Below are positions 17,839-27,008 of a DNA stretch of 64,000 bases, in pieces. Source of the stretch: Rhodospirillales bacterium (GTDB lineage Bacteria > Pseudomonadota > Alphaproteobacteria > Rhodospirillales > Shumkoniaceae); the NCBI GenBank assembly GCA_018432935.1, contig JAHDSF010000020.1:88402-152401 (forward strand), given 5' to 3'. The notes under the pieces were generated by a model, which was not told the origin of the DNA, ran no database searches, and saw only the letters and a list, made by a program, of their open reading frames with translations. Made by a program: the position numbers and the translations under genes. Numbering within the stretch: position 1 is the first letter of the stretch; the number at the start of each line of letters is the position of its first letter.

Positions 17839-19356
17839 GTGCTTCAACTCCGTAACGTGACGGTCGGCTTCGGCGACACCCACCCGGCGCTCGCCGAGGC
17901 CGACCTCGACATTGCCGAAGGCCAGCGGCTGCTGGTCTGCGGCGCCGCCGGCAGCGGCAAGTCGACGCTGCTGCAGGTGGCCGCCGGGCTGGTCCCGCAC
18001 CTGGTGCGGCCGCCGCTGTTCTCGGGCGCCGTCACCCTGCGCGGCCGCGAGCTCGGCCAGCACGCCAAGGACGAGCTGTTCACCACCATCAGCATCGTCT
18101 CGCAGAACGTCGAGGAGCAGCTCTGGGACCTCGGCGTCGAGGACCTGATCGCGTTTCCGCTCGAGAACCGGGGCACGCCGCGGGCGGCGATCCGCGACCG
18201 GCTGCGCGAGCTTCTGTGCGACCTCGAGCTGCAGGCCCTCGGCGGGCGCCGCGTGCTGACGCTGTCGGGCGGCGAGCGGCGGATGGTGGCGATCGCCACC
18301 GCACTCGCCTCCAAGCCGCGGCTATTGGTGCTGGACGAGCCGACCACCGGGCTCGACCCGGCGGCCCGCGCGCGCCTGGTCCGCATCCTGAAGAAGCTGG
18401 CGCCCGACATCCCGGCCCTGCTGGTCGCCGAGCAGGACCCCGCCTCGATCGTCGCCACCATCGACAGCATCGCCCTGCTGAAGGGTGGGCGGCTGGCGCC
18501 GGCGGCGCCGGCCAACGACATCATCGCCGACCAGGCCCCCTGGCAGGAGGCCGGCGTGCTGCCGCCCAGGCGCAGCCGTGCGCCGCGCCGCGACGCGGCG
18601 GCGGGGCCGGCGCTGCTTTCCGTCTCGGGCCTGCGCACGCGGCTTGCCCGCGCCGACGGCCGCCCGGTGCTGGAGGACGTCGGCTTCGAGATCCGCGCCG
18701 GCGAGGTGGTCGGCCTGATCGGCCGCAACGGCGCCGGCAAGACGACGCTGTTCCAGTCGGTGCTGGGGCTGTCGCGGATCGGCGCCGGGGCGATCGTCAT
18801 CGCCGGCGAGCGGGCCGAGGGCTGGACCCCGGCGCGGCGGGCGCGTTCGATCGCCTACGTGCCGCAGAACGTGCGGCGCATCCTGTTCAACATGACGGTG
18901 CTGGACGAGGTCGTGTTCGCCATCACCGCCGGCCGCAGCAACGATGCGTCGGCGGCCGAGAAGGCGACCGCGGCGCTCGCCAAGTACGGCCTGCGCGCCT
19001 TCGCCGACAAGAACCCGTTCGCGCTGTCGGCCCGCCAGCAGGCCCTGCTCGGGCTCGCCTGCGCCGACGCCGCCGGGACCGCGATCGCCATCCTCGACGA
19101 ACCCTTGCTCGCCCGCGACCTGCACGGCCGCCACATGCTGGGCCGCTTCCTCGACACGCTGTTGTCGGCTGGGCGCGCGGTGATGCTGATCTCGCACGAC
19201 CTCGAGCTGGTCGACGACGTCGCCTCGCGCACCCTGATCCTGGAGGGCGGCCGCATCGCCTTCGACGGGCCGCCCGACGCCGCCTGGCAAAGCCCCGCCT
19301 TCGCCGCCCTCGGCTGGGCCGGCCCCTACGGCCTGACGGCGGGAGAAGCGGCATGA
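17839..19356 (+). CDS. ECF transporter double ATPase (fused EcfA1-EcfA2)
   Basis: Two ABC ATPases in one 505-aa chain drive vitamin-type uptake. Domain 1: Walker A GAAGSGKST, signature LSGGERRMV, Walker B LLVLDEPTTGLD. Domain 2: Walker A GRNGAGKTT, Walker B IAILDEPLLARDL, but its signature is LSARQQALLG instead of LSGGQ, so one of the two ATP sites may be weak. The GTG start at 17839 lies 14 bp after the S-component stop. Its stop overlaps the EcfT start as ATGA. Confidence 0.93.
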   Translation: MLQLRNVTVGFGDTHPALAEADLDIAEGQRLLVCGAAGSGKSTLLQVAAGLVPHLVRPPLFSGAVTLRGRELGQHAKDELFTTISIVSQNVEEQLWDLGVEDLIAFPLENRGTPRAAIRDRLRELLCDLELQALGGRRVLTLSGGERRMVAIATALASKPRLLVLDEPTTGLDPAARARLVRILKKLAPDIPALLVAEQDPASIVATIDSIALLKGGRLAPAAPANDIIADQAPWQEAGVLPPRRSRAPRRDAAAGPALLSVSGLRTRLARADGRPVLEDVGFEIRAGEVVGLIGRNGAGKTTLFQSVLGLSRIGAGAIVIAGERAEGWTPARRARSIAYVPQNVRRILFNMTVLDEVVFAITAGRSNDASAAEKATAALAKYGLRAFADKNPFALSARQQALLGLACADAAGTAIAILDEPLLARDLHGRHMLGRFLDTLLSAGRAVMLISHDLELVDDVASRTLILEGGRIAFDGPPDAAWQSPAFAALGWAGPYGLTAGEAA

Positions 19357-20033
19357 GGCGCCTCTACGACATCAACTTCTTCGTCAAGCTGGCGGCCGGG
19401 TTCCTGGTCATGCTGCTGGCCTGGGTGGCGCCGGACTGGCGGTACGGGGTGCCGCTGGCGGTCGCCAACCTCATCTTCCTCGCCGCCATCCGCATCCCAA
19501 GCCTGGGCGGCTACATCAAGGGGGTGACGCTGCTGGTCGGGCTGGTGATCGCGAGCTGGATGGCCAACCTGCTGATCCAGGGCATGGGGGCGCTCGATGC
19601 GCTGTTGCTGTCGGCCGGCATGGCGGCGCGCCTGGTCACCACCACCGCCGCCTTCTACTTCATCATGGAGACCAGCTCGCCGGGCTCGATCCTCGCCGCC
19701 TGCAGCGCGGCCGGGCTGCCCCCGGTGGCGACCCTGGTGCTGTCGCTGACCTTCGGCATCATCCCGATGCTGCGCGACGACTTCGACCGCATCGCCGACG
19801 CCCAGCGGGCGCGCGGGATGGAGATCGACGACGTGCCGCTGCCGACCCGGCTGCGTTTCGCCCTGGCCCGCGGCGTGCCGCTGCTGGTGCAGTCGATCCG
19901 GATGGCGCACGCGATCTCGCTGTCGCTGTCACTGTACGGCTTCGACGTCAAGCGCAGGCGGACCAGCTGGCGCAACGTCGGCCTGCTGGTCGAGCCCCGC
20001 CTAGCCCTCAAGGAGGAAGATCATGGCCACTGA
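19353..20033 (+). CDS. ecfT: ECF transporter transmembrane T-component
   Basis: A 226-aa coupling protein linking the S-component to the ATPases. Several N-terminal helices (FFVKLAAGFLVMLLAWV; TLLVGLVIASWMANLLI) precede the cytosolic coupling helices. The Ala-Arg-Gly coupling motif is present (AQRARGMEID). The start overlaps the ATPase stop, and the end overlaps the phosphoribosyltransferase start by 11 bp, so all four genes form one transcript. Confidence 0.92.
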   Translation: MRRLYDINFFVKLAAGFLVMLLAWVAPDWRYGVPLAVANLIFLAAIRIPSLGGYIKGVTLLVGLVIASWMANLLIQGMGALDALLLSAGMAARLVTTTAAFYFIMETSSPGSILAACSAAGLPPVATLVLSLTFGIIPMLRDDFDRIADAQRARGMEIDDVPLPTRLRFALARGVPLLVQSIRMAHAISLSLSLYGFDVKRRRTSWRNVGLLVEPRLALKEEDHGH

Positions 20034-20664
20034 GCCGAACCTCTCGCCGCTGACCGGCGAAACCTGGAGCGTCGACGTCGCCGGCCTCGAGGTCGAGCTG
20101 CCGATCGTCGCCATCAAGCCGGACTTCGCGATCTCGCTGATGATGGTGATCGACCTCGGCGTCCGCTTCGGCGAGCACGTCGGGGCCAAGCTGGCCGAGA
20201 AGCTGGCACCGCTGCGCCCCGACGTCATCGTCGGCGCGGCCACCCTTGGCATTCCGGTCGCGATCGAGGTGTCCCGCGCCCTCGCCCTCGACCGCTACGT
20301 GATCCTCCAGAAGTCGCCCAAGATCCACCTCGGTGACGCCCTGGTGCAGAAGATCGTCTCGATCACCTCGAAGGGCGAGCAGCGCCTCCTGCTCGACCGC
20401 CAGGCGATCCCGCTGATCAAGGGCAAGCGGGTGGTGGTGGTCGACGACGTGGTCGCCTCCGGCTCCAGCCTCAAAGGATCGGCGGAGCTGGTGCGCAGCG
20501 CCGGCGGCAACGTGGTCGGCATCGGCGTCATTCTCACCGAGGCCAGCGACTGGCGGGAGGTCCTGGGGCCGGACGTCGCGCTCCTGCACAGCCTCGCCCA
20601 CATCCCCCAGTTCGCCCCCGGTCCCGCCGGCTGGACCCCGATCCCAAGCACCCTGCGCGGCTGA
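20023..20664 (+). CDS. Phosphoribosyltransferase of the ECF operon
   Basis: A 213-aa type I phosphoribosyltransferase with the PRPP-binding loop VVVVDDVVASGSSL and a hood region (PDVIVGAATLGIPVAIEVS). It resembles adenine/orotate-type enzymes but cannot be assigned a base. Co-translation with EcfT (AGGAGG inside the EcfT end) suggests it traps the imported compound as a nucleotide. Its last 119 bp are repeated about 6.2 kb downstream, with the sugar island in between. Confidence 0.88.
   Translation: MATEPNLSPLTGETWSVDVAGLEVELPIVAIKPDFAISLMMVIDLGVRFGEHVGAKLAEKLAPLRPDVIVGAATLGIPVAIEVSRALALDRYVILQKSPKIHLGDALVQKIVSITSKGEQRLLLDRQAIPLIKGKRVVVVDDVVASGSSLKGSAELVRSAGGNVVGIGVILTEASDWREVLGPDVALLHSLAHIPQFAPGPAGWTPIPSTLRG
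20546..20664 (+). repeat. Direct repeat, left copy (3' end of the phosphoribosyltransferase gene)
   Basis: 119 bp ending exactly at the stop codon, encoding DWREVLGPDVALLHSLAHIP and the rest of the C-terminus. It matches 26774-26892 in the same orientation with five mismatches. The two copies bracket the sugar-biosynthesis island. Confidence 0.92.
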
Positions 20665-20731
20665 GGGCGGCAATAGGCACCTGCCGGCACCGCTTGCGGT
20701 TGTCCGGCCGGTCGGGAATACTGGCGCCGCC

Positions 20732-22249
20732 ATGCTCGACATGCCGTTGTCAGGGGAACGTGGAAGGCCGCGGACGTTCCGGATCATGCTGGCCGGCGCC
20801 GCGCTGGTGCCGGTGCTGGTGGCCATCTGGCATGACCCGGGGCGTTCGTGGACGTTGACGCCCGACGCCGACCTCATCTATCTGGGGGAGGCGCTGCGAG
20901 GCCTCGACGGACGCCCCTACGCCTACGCCGACCACCCCGGGTACACGTACACCCTGATCCTCGCAGCGTGGCTCAAGCTGCTGTCCTTTCTGCATATCAT
21001 CCCCGACGCCGGCCTCGGCGCCGCGATCTCCGCGCCGGACATCGGCCACTACATGCAGGCGATGACGTGGGCGGGCCGCCTGTTGTCCGCCTTTCTTGCC
21101 TCGGGTCTGGTGCTGGCGGCGGCGTGGCTGGTCCGCCTGGGTGGGGCATCGCGGCTCGCCACCGTCGTCTTCGCTCTGGTGCTGGCACTGAGCGACGGGG
21201 TGGTCGCGCAGACCGTGGTCCTGCGCGCGGAACTGATGTCGGGCGGGCTCGCCTTCCTCGCTTTCCTGACCATGGCGCTCGCTGCCCGCAGCTCGGGTTG
21301 GCGGGCTCCGATGCTGCTCTGCCTGACTGGTCTACTGGCGATGCTGGCCATGGAAGCGAAGGTCCAGGCCCTGATCCCGCTGCTGTGCCTGCCGGCGCTG
21401 GCGCTGAGCCTGGAGGCGCTGTCGGGACCGCGCCCGCCGGGCCCCGGCGATTGGCGCGTCGAGCCCGCCATCCTGGGGGCGCTGGCCGTCTGCATGCCGA
21501 TGGCGGTGATCGTCCCGTTCTCGACCAGGGACTTCGATTTCGGGCCGCCGATACGGTTCTACGATCTGGCGGTGATGGCGTGGATCGCGATCGGGATCGC
21601 GGGCTACGTCCGTCTCAACCGCGTTCCCCGGCGGGTGGCCTGGCTCGGCGCGGCGGCGCTGGCCGCGGGCATGGCGCTGGGCTTCTATCTCCTGTTCCTT
21701 CGCCATTCGTATCGCGTGGTCGACGCGATCCTCAATCCGATCGAGCAGATGAGAATTTTCGCCGGCGGAGCCGGCCGGTTCGATGCTCCCCCGGAGGCCC
21801 TGCTCGGTATCCTGTACGGTCTGATCTCGGGGATGGCCGAGCATTCGCTGACCCCGCTGCGCGCGATCGAAGTCGCCGCCGTCGCCGGCGCCGCCGCCCT
21901 GTGGCGCTGGGGCGACAGGCGCTCTGCGCTGCTGTCCTTGCTGCTGCTCGGGACCGCCCTCGCCGGTGAGCTCGCTTTCGGACTGCGCGGAGTCAGGGTC
22001 AATTACTTCGTCTACCTGGAACCCTGGGCGATCGCTGCAGCGCTGGTTCCGCTGGGTCGGCTGCTCAGCGGTACCCGGAGCCGACGGGCGGTCCTGGGTC
22101 TCGCGGCGGTGCTTGTCGTCTGGCAGGGCTCGCGCGCACTGAGTGCGGGCGTCGTCCCGGTCCAGCCGATCGCCAACGTCTGCGGCCAGGCGGACGGCTA
22201 CCTCGAGCCGGACTTCGCGGCCCGCTTCAAGCCGATCTGTCAGCGCTGA
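20732..22249 (+). CDS. GT-C-type multipass membrane glycosyltransferase (putative)
   Basis: A 505-aa membrane protein with about ten or more hydrophobic helices. An early acidic extracytoplasmic loop (LTPDADLIYLGEALRG, then YADHPGYTYTLILAAW) resembles the PMT/ArnT superfamily, which transfers sugars from polyprenyl-phosphate carriers. The family assignment is by general layout only. It lies inside the island bounded by the direct repeats and converges (10-bp overlap) on the sugar operon. No clear Shine-Dalgarno precedes the ATG. Confidence 0.6.
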   Translation: MLDMPLSGERGRPRTFRIMLAGAALVPVLVAIWHDPGRSWTLTPDADLIYLGEALRGLDGRPYAYADHPGYTYTLILAAWLKLLSFLHIIPDAGLGAAISAPDIGHYMQAMTWAGRLLSAFLASGLVLAAAWLVRLGGASRLATVVFALVLALSDGVVAQTVVLRAELMSGGLAFLAFLTMALAARSSGWRAPMLLCLTGLLAMLAMEAKVQALIPLLCLPALALSLEALSGPRPPGPGDWRVEPAILGALAVCMPMAVIVPFSTRDFDFGPPIRFYDLAVMAWIAIGIAGYVRLNRVPRRVAWLGAAALAAGMALGFYLLFLRHSYRVVDAILNPIEQMRIFAGGAGRFDAPPEALLGILYGLISGMAEHSLTPLRAIEVAAVAGAAALWRWGDRRSALLSLLLLGTALAGELAFGLRGVRVNYFVYLEPWAIAAALVPLGRLLSGTRSRRAVLGLAAVLVVWQGSRALSAGVVPVQPIANVCGQADGYLEPDFAARFKPICQR

Positions 22250-22749
22250 TCGGGGCAGGCCGCGTCGACCAGGGGACGCAGCTCGGCGACGTAGGGCTCC
22301 AGTTTCGGGGCGGCTTCCCTGACCAGGCGCCGCAGCTCCTGCTGCCGCTCCGGCGTGAGCTCGCTGTCGGCCGCATCGCGCAGCCCCTCGGCCACCTGGG
22401 CGATGGCCGCGCGACCCAGCTTGGCGCCCGCCTTGCGCAGCGGTTCGCGAACGGCGTAGGCGAACGAGAATGCCGCCCCTGCCATCAGCACGCTCCCCGC
22501 CAGCACGACGATCGCGGTCTTCAACAGGAATCGGCGCAGGTCGCTTTGCTCCGCGCCCCGGGAGGACGCCGGAAGATCGCCTTCGGCCCCGACCCTGCGG
22601 TGGCGCTCGACCAGAGCCGCCTTCTCGGCCTCAAGGCGGGCCCAGCCGGCATCGAGGCTGGAATCCTCCACCACCAGATAGAGGGCGGGCATGCGCAGCA
22701 CGAATCCGCCGCCGGGGCTGCGCTGCACCCAAACGGTATGGTCCGTCAT
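22240..22749 (-). CDS. Single-pass membrane protein of unknown function
   Basis: A 169-aa protein. The first 70 residues are soluble (MTDHTVWVQRSPGGGFVLRM, then an AEKAALVERHRR helix), followed by one membrane helix (TAIVVLAGSVLMAGAAFSFAYAV) and a charged helical C-terminus (LTPERQQELRRLVREAAPKLEP). No family was recognised. Its ATG overlaps the glycosyltransferase stop, so it is co-translated as the last gene of the sugar operon. Confidence 0.65.
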   Translation of the reverse strand: MTDHTVWVQRSPGGGFVLRMPALYLVVEDSSLDAGWARLEAEKAALVERHRRVGAEGDLPASSRGAEQSDLRRFLLKTAIVVLAGSVLMAGAAFSFAYAVREPLRKAGAKLGRAAIAQVAEGLRDAADSELTPERQQELRRLVREAAPKLEPYVAELRPLVDAACPDQR

Positions 22750-23447
22750 GCGATCCTCCCGCGCAGTTCTTTCCAGAAGCACGCCAGGAAGCGCAGACCA
22801 GTGGGAATCGACCGCGCCTGGGTCTCTCCCGCCACCCGCGGTCCCTCGACGGTCGGAAACTCGACGATCGCCAGTCCGGCCTGCATCGCCCGCATCGTCA
22901 TCTGATACTCGATCGTATAGCCGGAGGCGTCCAGGTTCAGCAGCAGCGCCGCCTTGCGGGTGATTGCCCGAAAGCCGTTGATGGAATCGGTGACGAACGG
23001 CCCCCGGCGGCGAAACGCGAGATTGGCCAGCCCGTTGAAGGCCAGATTGGCCCACTTCCGCCACCGCAGGATACACCCGTCTTCCTCGTTCACCGCACCA
23101 CGCATCATGCGCGAGGCGATGACGATATCGGCGCCGGAATCGAGAAGCGGCCGGAACCGGGGCAGGTCCGCCACGGCCTCGTTTCCGTCCGGCGAGAAGA
23201 AGATGTACGCGTCCGCCTCCACGTCGCCAAACGCCTTCAGAAACGCCTCGCCACGACCGCGCCTGCTCTGGGCGATGACGGGAATTCCGTAAGCGGCCAG
23301 CAGTTCGACCGATCCGTCGCTCGAGCCGCCGTCCACCGCCACCACGGCGTCGTAGCCTGCGTCGGCGCCGGGCGGCGGGATGGTCGGCAGGACCAGTTCG
23401 AGGCACGGCCGCTCGTTGAAGACGAGGAGAACAAGCGTGATCTTCAT
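22746..23447 (-). CDS. Family 2 glycosyltransferase (polyprenyl-phosphate type)
   Basis: A 233-aa GT-A protein: ITLVLLVFNERPCLELVLP, VAVDGGSSDGSVEL, YIFFSPDGNEAVADLPRF and IEYQMTMRAMQAGLAIVEFP. The small size and sequence style fit DPM1-like enzymes that load a sugar onto undecaprenyl phosphate, which would feed the GT-C protein next door (inference). The ATG at 23447 overlaps the previous stop as ATGA; another ATG lies 9 bp upstream. Confidence 0.8.
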   Translation of the reverse strand: MKITLVLLVFNERPCLELVLPTIPPPGADAGYDAVVAVDGGSSDGSVELLAAYGIPVIAQSRRGRGEAFLKAFGDVEADAYIFFSPDGNEAVADLPRFRPLLDSGADIVIASRMMRGAVNEEDGCILRWRKWANLAFNGLANLAFRRRGPFVTDSINGFRAITRKAALLLNLDASGYTIEYQMTMRAMQAGLAIVEFPTVEGPRVAGETQARSIPTGLRFLACFWKELRGRIA

Positions 23448-24469
23448 TGCGCGCAATACCAGGCGATGGTCCGGGCCAAGCCATCGGCCAGCGGGACCCG
23501 GGTGTGGAAGTCCAGAACGCGTCTGGCCTTGGCGGTATCGCAGCAGCGCCGGGGCTGGCCGGCCGGCTGACCGGCGTCGAACTCGAGGCCGAGTGGCCGT
23601 CCGGTCCGGGATTCCACAAGGCTGGCGACGATCGCCGCGAGTTCGCCGATGGTGATCTCCTCCTCGGCGCCGATGTTGACGGGATCGGCAGCCGGGTAGC
23701 GGGCTGCGGTCTCGATGAGGCCGCGCGCGAAGTCGTCGACATAGATGAACGAGCGGCTCGCCTTGCCGTCACCCCAGACCCTCAGCACGCCATCCTCGGC
23801 GGCAAGCGCCTTGCGGATCAGGGCAGGAATGACGTGCGAACGCTGCGGGTCGAAGGTGTCGCGGGGTCCGTATGCGTTGTAAGGCCGTGGGATGGCGATC
23901 GACATGCCGAATTCGTCCGCGTACCGGGCTCCCAGGAACTCGAGCATGCGCTTCGCCCAGCCGTAGCCGGCATTGGTCGGCTCGGGGTCGCCCCGGAAGC
24001 CCTCCTCCTCGGGGGTGGGAACGGTGCAGAACCGGGGATACACGCAGGCCGAGCTGCACAACAGGACCCGGTCCGCGCCCAGCCGCCGCGACGCTGCCAT
24101 CACCGACAGCGCCATCCGCATGTTGGCATCGAAGATGGACGCCGGGTGGGCGACGTTGTAGGCGATTCCGGCCACGTCGGCGGCCAAGTGCATGACGACG
24201 CTGCAGCCGGCCAGGGCCGTCATGCACCCCTCCTCGGCGGCCACGTCGGCCTGGCGGAGCTCCACTTCGTCCGAAATGTGCGCCAGATGGCCCGGCCTTC
24301 CGCTTCGCGTCGGGACGACGACGGCGGCGCCCAGCCGCCGCAGCTGCTCGACAACGTGGCTGCCGATGAACCCGCATCCCCCGGTCACCGCAACCTGCTT
24401 GCCGGCGAAGAACGAGCGTGTCTCGGGATGAAAATCGGCCGCCGTCACGCCGCTGCGATACTCGGTCAT
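23444..24469 (-). CDS. GDP-fucose/GDP-colitose synthase-like epimerase-reductase
   Basis: A 341-aa extended SDR enzyme. NAD(P)-binding [12 protein letters not shown]; catalytic Ser in [10 protein letters not shown]; Tyr/Lys in YGWAK. The Cys in SACVYP and His in QRSHVIPAL occupy the positions used by GDP-fucose synthase for 3,5-epimerisation, so it is likely an epimerase/4-reductase. With a ColD-like 3-dehydratase two genes upstream, the expected product is GDP-L-colitose rather than GDP-L-fucose (inference). Both ends overlap neighbours by ATGA. Confidence 0.75.
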   Translation of the reverse strand: MTEYRSGVTAADFHPETRSFFAGKQVAVTGGCGFIGSHVVEQLRRLGAAVVVPTRSGRPGHLAHISDEVELRQADVAAEEGCMTALAGCSVVMHLAADVAGIAYNVAHPASIFDANMRMALSVMAASRRLGADRVLLCSSACVYPRFCTVPTPEEEGFRGDPEPTNAGYGWAKRMLEFLGARYADEFGMSIAIPRPYNAYGPRDTFDPQRSHVIPALIRKALAAEDGVLRVWGDGKASRSFIYVDDFARGLIETAARYPAADPVNIGAEEEITIGELAAIVASLVESRTGRPLGLEFDAGQPAGQPRRCCDTAKARRVLDFHTRVPLADGLARTIAWYCAQ

Positions 24470-25470
24470 CTTGCCCGGCCGCCCGCCGCGCCGACGGCGT
24501 TCATGTCGGCCTCCACCATCATGCGCACCAGACCCTTGAAGTCCGTCTTCGGGTGCCAACCCAGCCTGTCCCTGGCCCGCGACGGATCGCCGATCAGGCA
24601 TTCGACCTCGGTGGGCCGGAAATAGCGGGAATCGATCTCCACCACCGCTCTCCAATCGATCCCGACCTGCCGCGAGGCCTCTTCGAGGAAGTCGCGCACC
24701 GAATGCGTGGTCCCCGTGGCGATGACATAGTCGCCGGGGTCGTCCTGCTGCAGCATCAGCCACATGGCTTCCACGTAGTCGCCGGCATAGCCCCAGTCGC
24801 GCTTGGCATCGAGATTGCCGAGGTAGAGCTTGTCCTCGATGCCGGCGCGGATGCGCGCCAGCCCGCGCGTGATCTTGCGGGTGACGAAGGTCTCGCCGCG
24901 GCGCGGGCTTTCGTGGTTGAACAGGATGCCGCACGAGGCGTGCAGGCCGTACGCTTCCCGATAGTTGACGACGATGTTGTGCGCGAACACCTTGGCACAG
25001 GCGTAGGGGCTGCGAGGATTGAACGGCGTCGTCTCGCGCTGCGGGGATTCAAGCACCTGCCCGAACATCTCGGAGCTGGAGGCCTGATAGAAGCGTACTG
25101 TCCTCTCGATCCCGACATTGCGGATCGCTTCGAGCAGCCGCACGGTGCCGAGAGCCGCGACGTCGGCCGTATAGACCGGCTGGTCGAACGAAACCCGGAC
25201 ATGGCTCTGGGCGCCGAGGTTGTAGATCTCGTCCGGGCCGACCCGGTCGATCAGGCGCTCCAGCGAGAGTTCCTCGGTAAGGTCGCCGTAGTGGAGGCGC
25301 AGGCTGGCGTCCGGCTCGTAGACTTCCTGAAAGATGTGGCTGATCCGTCCGGTATTGAACGACGACGAGCGACGGATGATGCCGTGCACCTGATAGCCCT
25401 TGGCGAGCAGAAGCTCGGCCAGATAAGAGCCGTCCTGCCCGGTGATCCCGGTGATCATCGCCCGCTTCAT
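24466..25470 (-). CDS. gmd: GDP-mannose 4,6-dehydratase
   Basis: Converts GDP-D-mannose to GDP-4-keto-6-deoxy-D-mannose, the branch point to fucose, rhamnose, perosamine and colitose. At 334 aa it shows [70 protein letters not shown] and [15 protein letters not shown]. The ATG at 25470 overlaps the previous stop. Confidence 0.95.
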   Translation of the reverse strand: MKRAMITGITGQDGSYLAELLLAKGYQVHGIIRRSSSFNTGRISHIFQEVYEPDASLRLHYGDLTEELSLERLIDRVGPDEIYNLGAQSHVRVSFDQPVYTADVAALGTVRLLEAIRNVGIERTVRFYQASSSEMFGQVLESPQRETTPFNPRSPYACAKVFAHNIVVNYREAYGLHASCGILFNHESPRRGETFVTRKITRGLARIRAGIEDKLYLGNLDAKRDWGYAGDYVEAMWLMLQQDDPGDYVIATGTTHSVRDFLEEASRQVGIDWRAVVEIDSRYFRPTEVECLIGDPSRARDRLGWHPKTDFKGLVRMMVEADMNAVGAAGGRAR

Positions 25471-26690
25471 GGCGCAAAGTACCTCCGGACCGCTTCCGCG
25501 ATGAACTCGAGATCCTCGTCGCTGGAGTTTGGATGCAGCCCGAAGTAGAGGCCCGCATCCATGATGCGATCGGCTCCCTGGAGCGGCCCGACGACGCGGT
25601 GGCGCACGTGCGCCATTGCGGGCTGTCGCGCCATGTTGCCGCAGATGATGGGCCGCACCTCGACCCCAGCCGATTCCAGATGGACGGCAAGGCCGTCGCG
25701 GGCCGCGCGATCCCGACACAGCAGGGGAAACCCGAAGAACGCCGGGTCGGCGCCCCGCGTGCGCGTCATCACCGAGATGTCCCCGCTCGCGATCACATCG
25801 TGCAGGCTGTCGACAAGGACTCGGGTCGCCTGCCGCCGGCGCGCATTGAAGGACTCGAGCTTGCGAAGCTGGTGGAGGCCGAACGCCGCATTCAGCTCCG
25901 TCGGACGCAGGTTGAAGCCCGTGTTGATGAAGCAGAACTTGGCGCCCAAGTCCCCCTTGCGGCTCCCTGGTTCGGCAAGATCCCGGGTCCACCCGTGGGC
26001 CCGCAGGCAGCGGACCAGGTCGGCAAGCTGGTCATCGTCGGTCACGACCATGCCACCCTCGATGGTCGTGATGTGATGGGAGAAGAAGAAGCTGAACGTG
26101 CCCATCAGGCCGAAGCTGCCGACGAACCGGTCCTCGTACCGCGTTCCGAGTGCCTCGCACGTATCCTCGACCAGGGTCAGGTTGTGATGGTTTGCCAAGG
26201 CCAGCAGCGGCGCGAGATCGCAAGCGTTGCCCAACGCGTGCACCGGACAGATCGCCACCGTTTCCGGGCCGACGGCGGCCGCCACCTGCGCGGGATCCAT
26301 CTGCAGGGTCGCAGGATCGCAATCCACCAGGACCGGGACGCCTCCCGCCTGTACGACCGGCCATATGGTGGTCGACCAAGTGACGGCCGGCACGATCACT
26401 TCCGCGCCCGGGCGCCATTTCCGCCGGTTGGCACGCGCCGAAAACAGCGGGTTGGCGATGGCGAACCAGGCAAGCAGATTGGCCGATGATCCCGAATTGA
26501 CGAAGACGGCGTTGCGCGATCCGATGTACGCCGCGAACGCCCGTTCGAATTCACCGCACTTGCGGCCCATCGTGACCCGCGTGGACCGCAGGCTGTCGAT
26601 CGCTTCGGCGATCTCGTCCTCGCCAAAGGTGGGTTCGGAAAGCTTGATGCGCACAATTATCTCGCGGTATCGGGTCTTAACCGCTGCCAT
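25467..26690 (-). CDS. colD: ColD-like GDP-4-keto-6-deoxymannose 3-dehydratase
   Basis: A 407-aa DegT/StrS-family PLP protein. The residue normally a PLP-bound lysine lies in [13 protein letters not shown], so histidine replaces it (HH at 26073-26078). That is the hallmark of 3-dehydratases such as ColD and RfbH, which cannot act as ordinary aminotransferases. I see no CxC iron-sulfur cluster motif, which argues against the RfbH branch; gmd next door supports ColD. It would form the 3-deoxy intermediate of colitose. Start uncertain: ATG 26690 lacks a good Shine-Dalgarno and GTG 26654 (RIKLSEPTF) is an alternative. Confidence 0.75.
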   Translation of the reverse strand: MAAVKTRYREIIVRIKLSEPTFGEDEIAEAIDSLRSTRVTMGRKCGEFERAFAAYIGSRNAVFVNSGSSANLLAWFAIANPLFSARANRRKWRPGAEVIVPAVTWSTTIWPVVQAGGVPVLVDCDPATLQMDPAQVAAAVGPETVAICPVHALGNACDLAPLLALANHHNLTLVEDTCEALGTRYEDRFVGSFGLMGTFSFFFSHHITTIEGGMVVTDDDQLADLVRCLRAHGWTRDLAEPGSRKGDLGAKFCFINTGFNLRPTELNAAFGLHQLRKLESFNARRRQATRVLVDSLHDVIASGDISVMTRTRGADPAFFGFPLLCRDRAARDGLAVHLESAGVEVRPIICGNMARQPAMAHVRHRVVGPLQGADRIMDAGLYFGLHPNSSDEDLEFIAEAVRRYFAP

Positions 26691-26773
26691 AGCATGCCGG
26701 ACCTGTCAAGCAGGTCGGTCGGGCGAACGGTGCACCGAACCGGGACCACCGATGCGGAGGAGCGATTGTGAGG

Positions 26774-26892
26774 GCGACTGGCGGGAGGTCCTGGGGCCGG
26801 ACGTCGCGCTCCTGCACAGCCTCGCCCACATCCCCCAGTTCGCCCCCGGCGCCGCCGGCTGGAGCCCGATCCCGAGCACCCTGCGCGGTTGA
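26774..26892 (+). pseudogene. Right copy of the direct repeat: displaced phosphoribosyltransferase 3' end
   Basis: 119 bp matching 20546-20664 with five mismatches. The reading frame stays open to a stop at the same place (APGAAGWSPIPSTLRG versus APGPAGWTPIPSTLRG). It has no start or upstream part, so it is a gene fragment. Similarity begins abruptly at GCGACTGG and ends at the stop codon. The rest of 26691-27008 shows no gene. Confidence 0.92.
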
Positions 26893-27008
26893 ACGGGCGC
26901 CCGTCGCGGGGCGCGACACGATGTGCCCGGGCTCGCGCATCTAGCTGGACGGGTCGTTGACGCTCGCATGCGGTTGGGGCCCAGGTCCGCCGGACCACCG
27001 TTCGCTGA

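Noticed and set aside
25467..26690. Sugar aminotransferase, or RfbH-type CDP-sugar dehydratase
   Set aside because: The PLP lysine is replaced by His, so it is not a transaminase. The CxC iron-sulfur pattern of RfbH is absent, and the neighbour enzymes use GDP-mannose.
20665..26773. Mobile element with its own integrase
   Set aside because: Despite the flanking direct repeats, no integrase, recombinase, transposase or terminal inverted repeat is visible inside.
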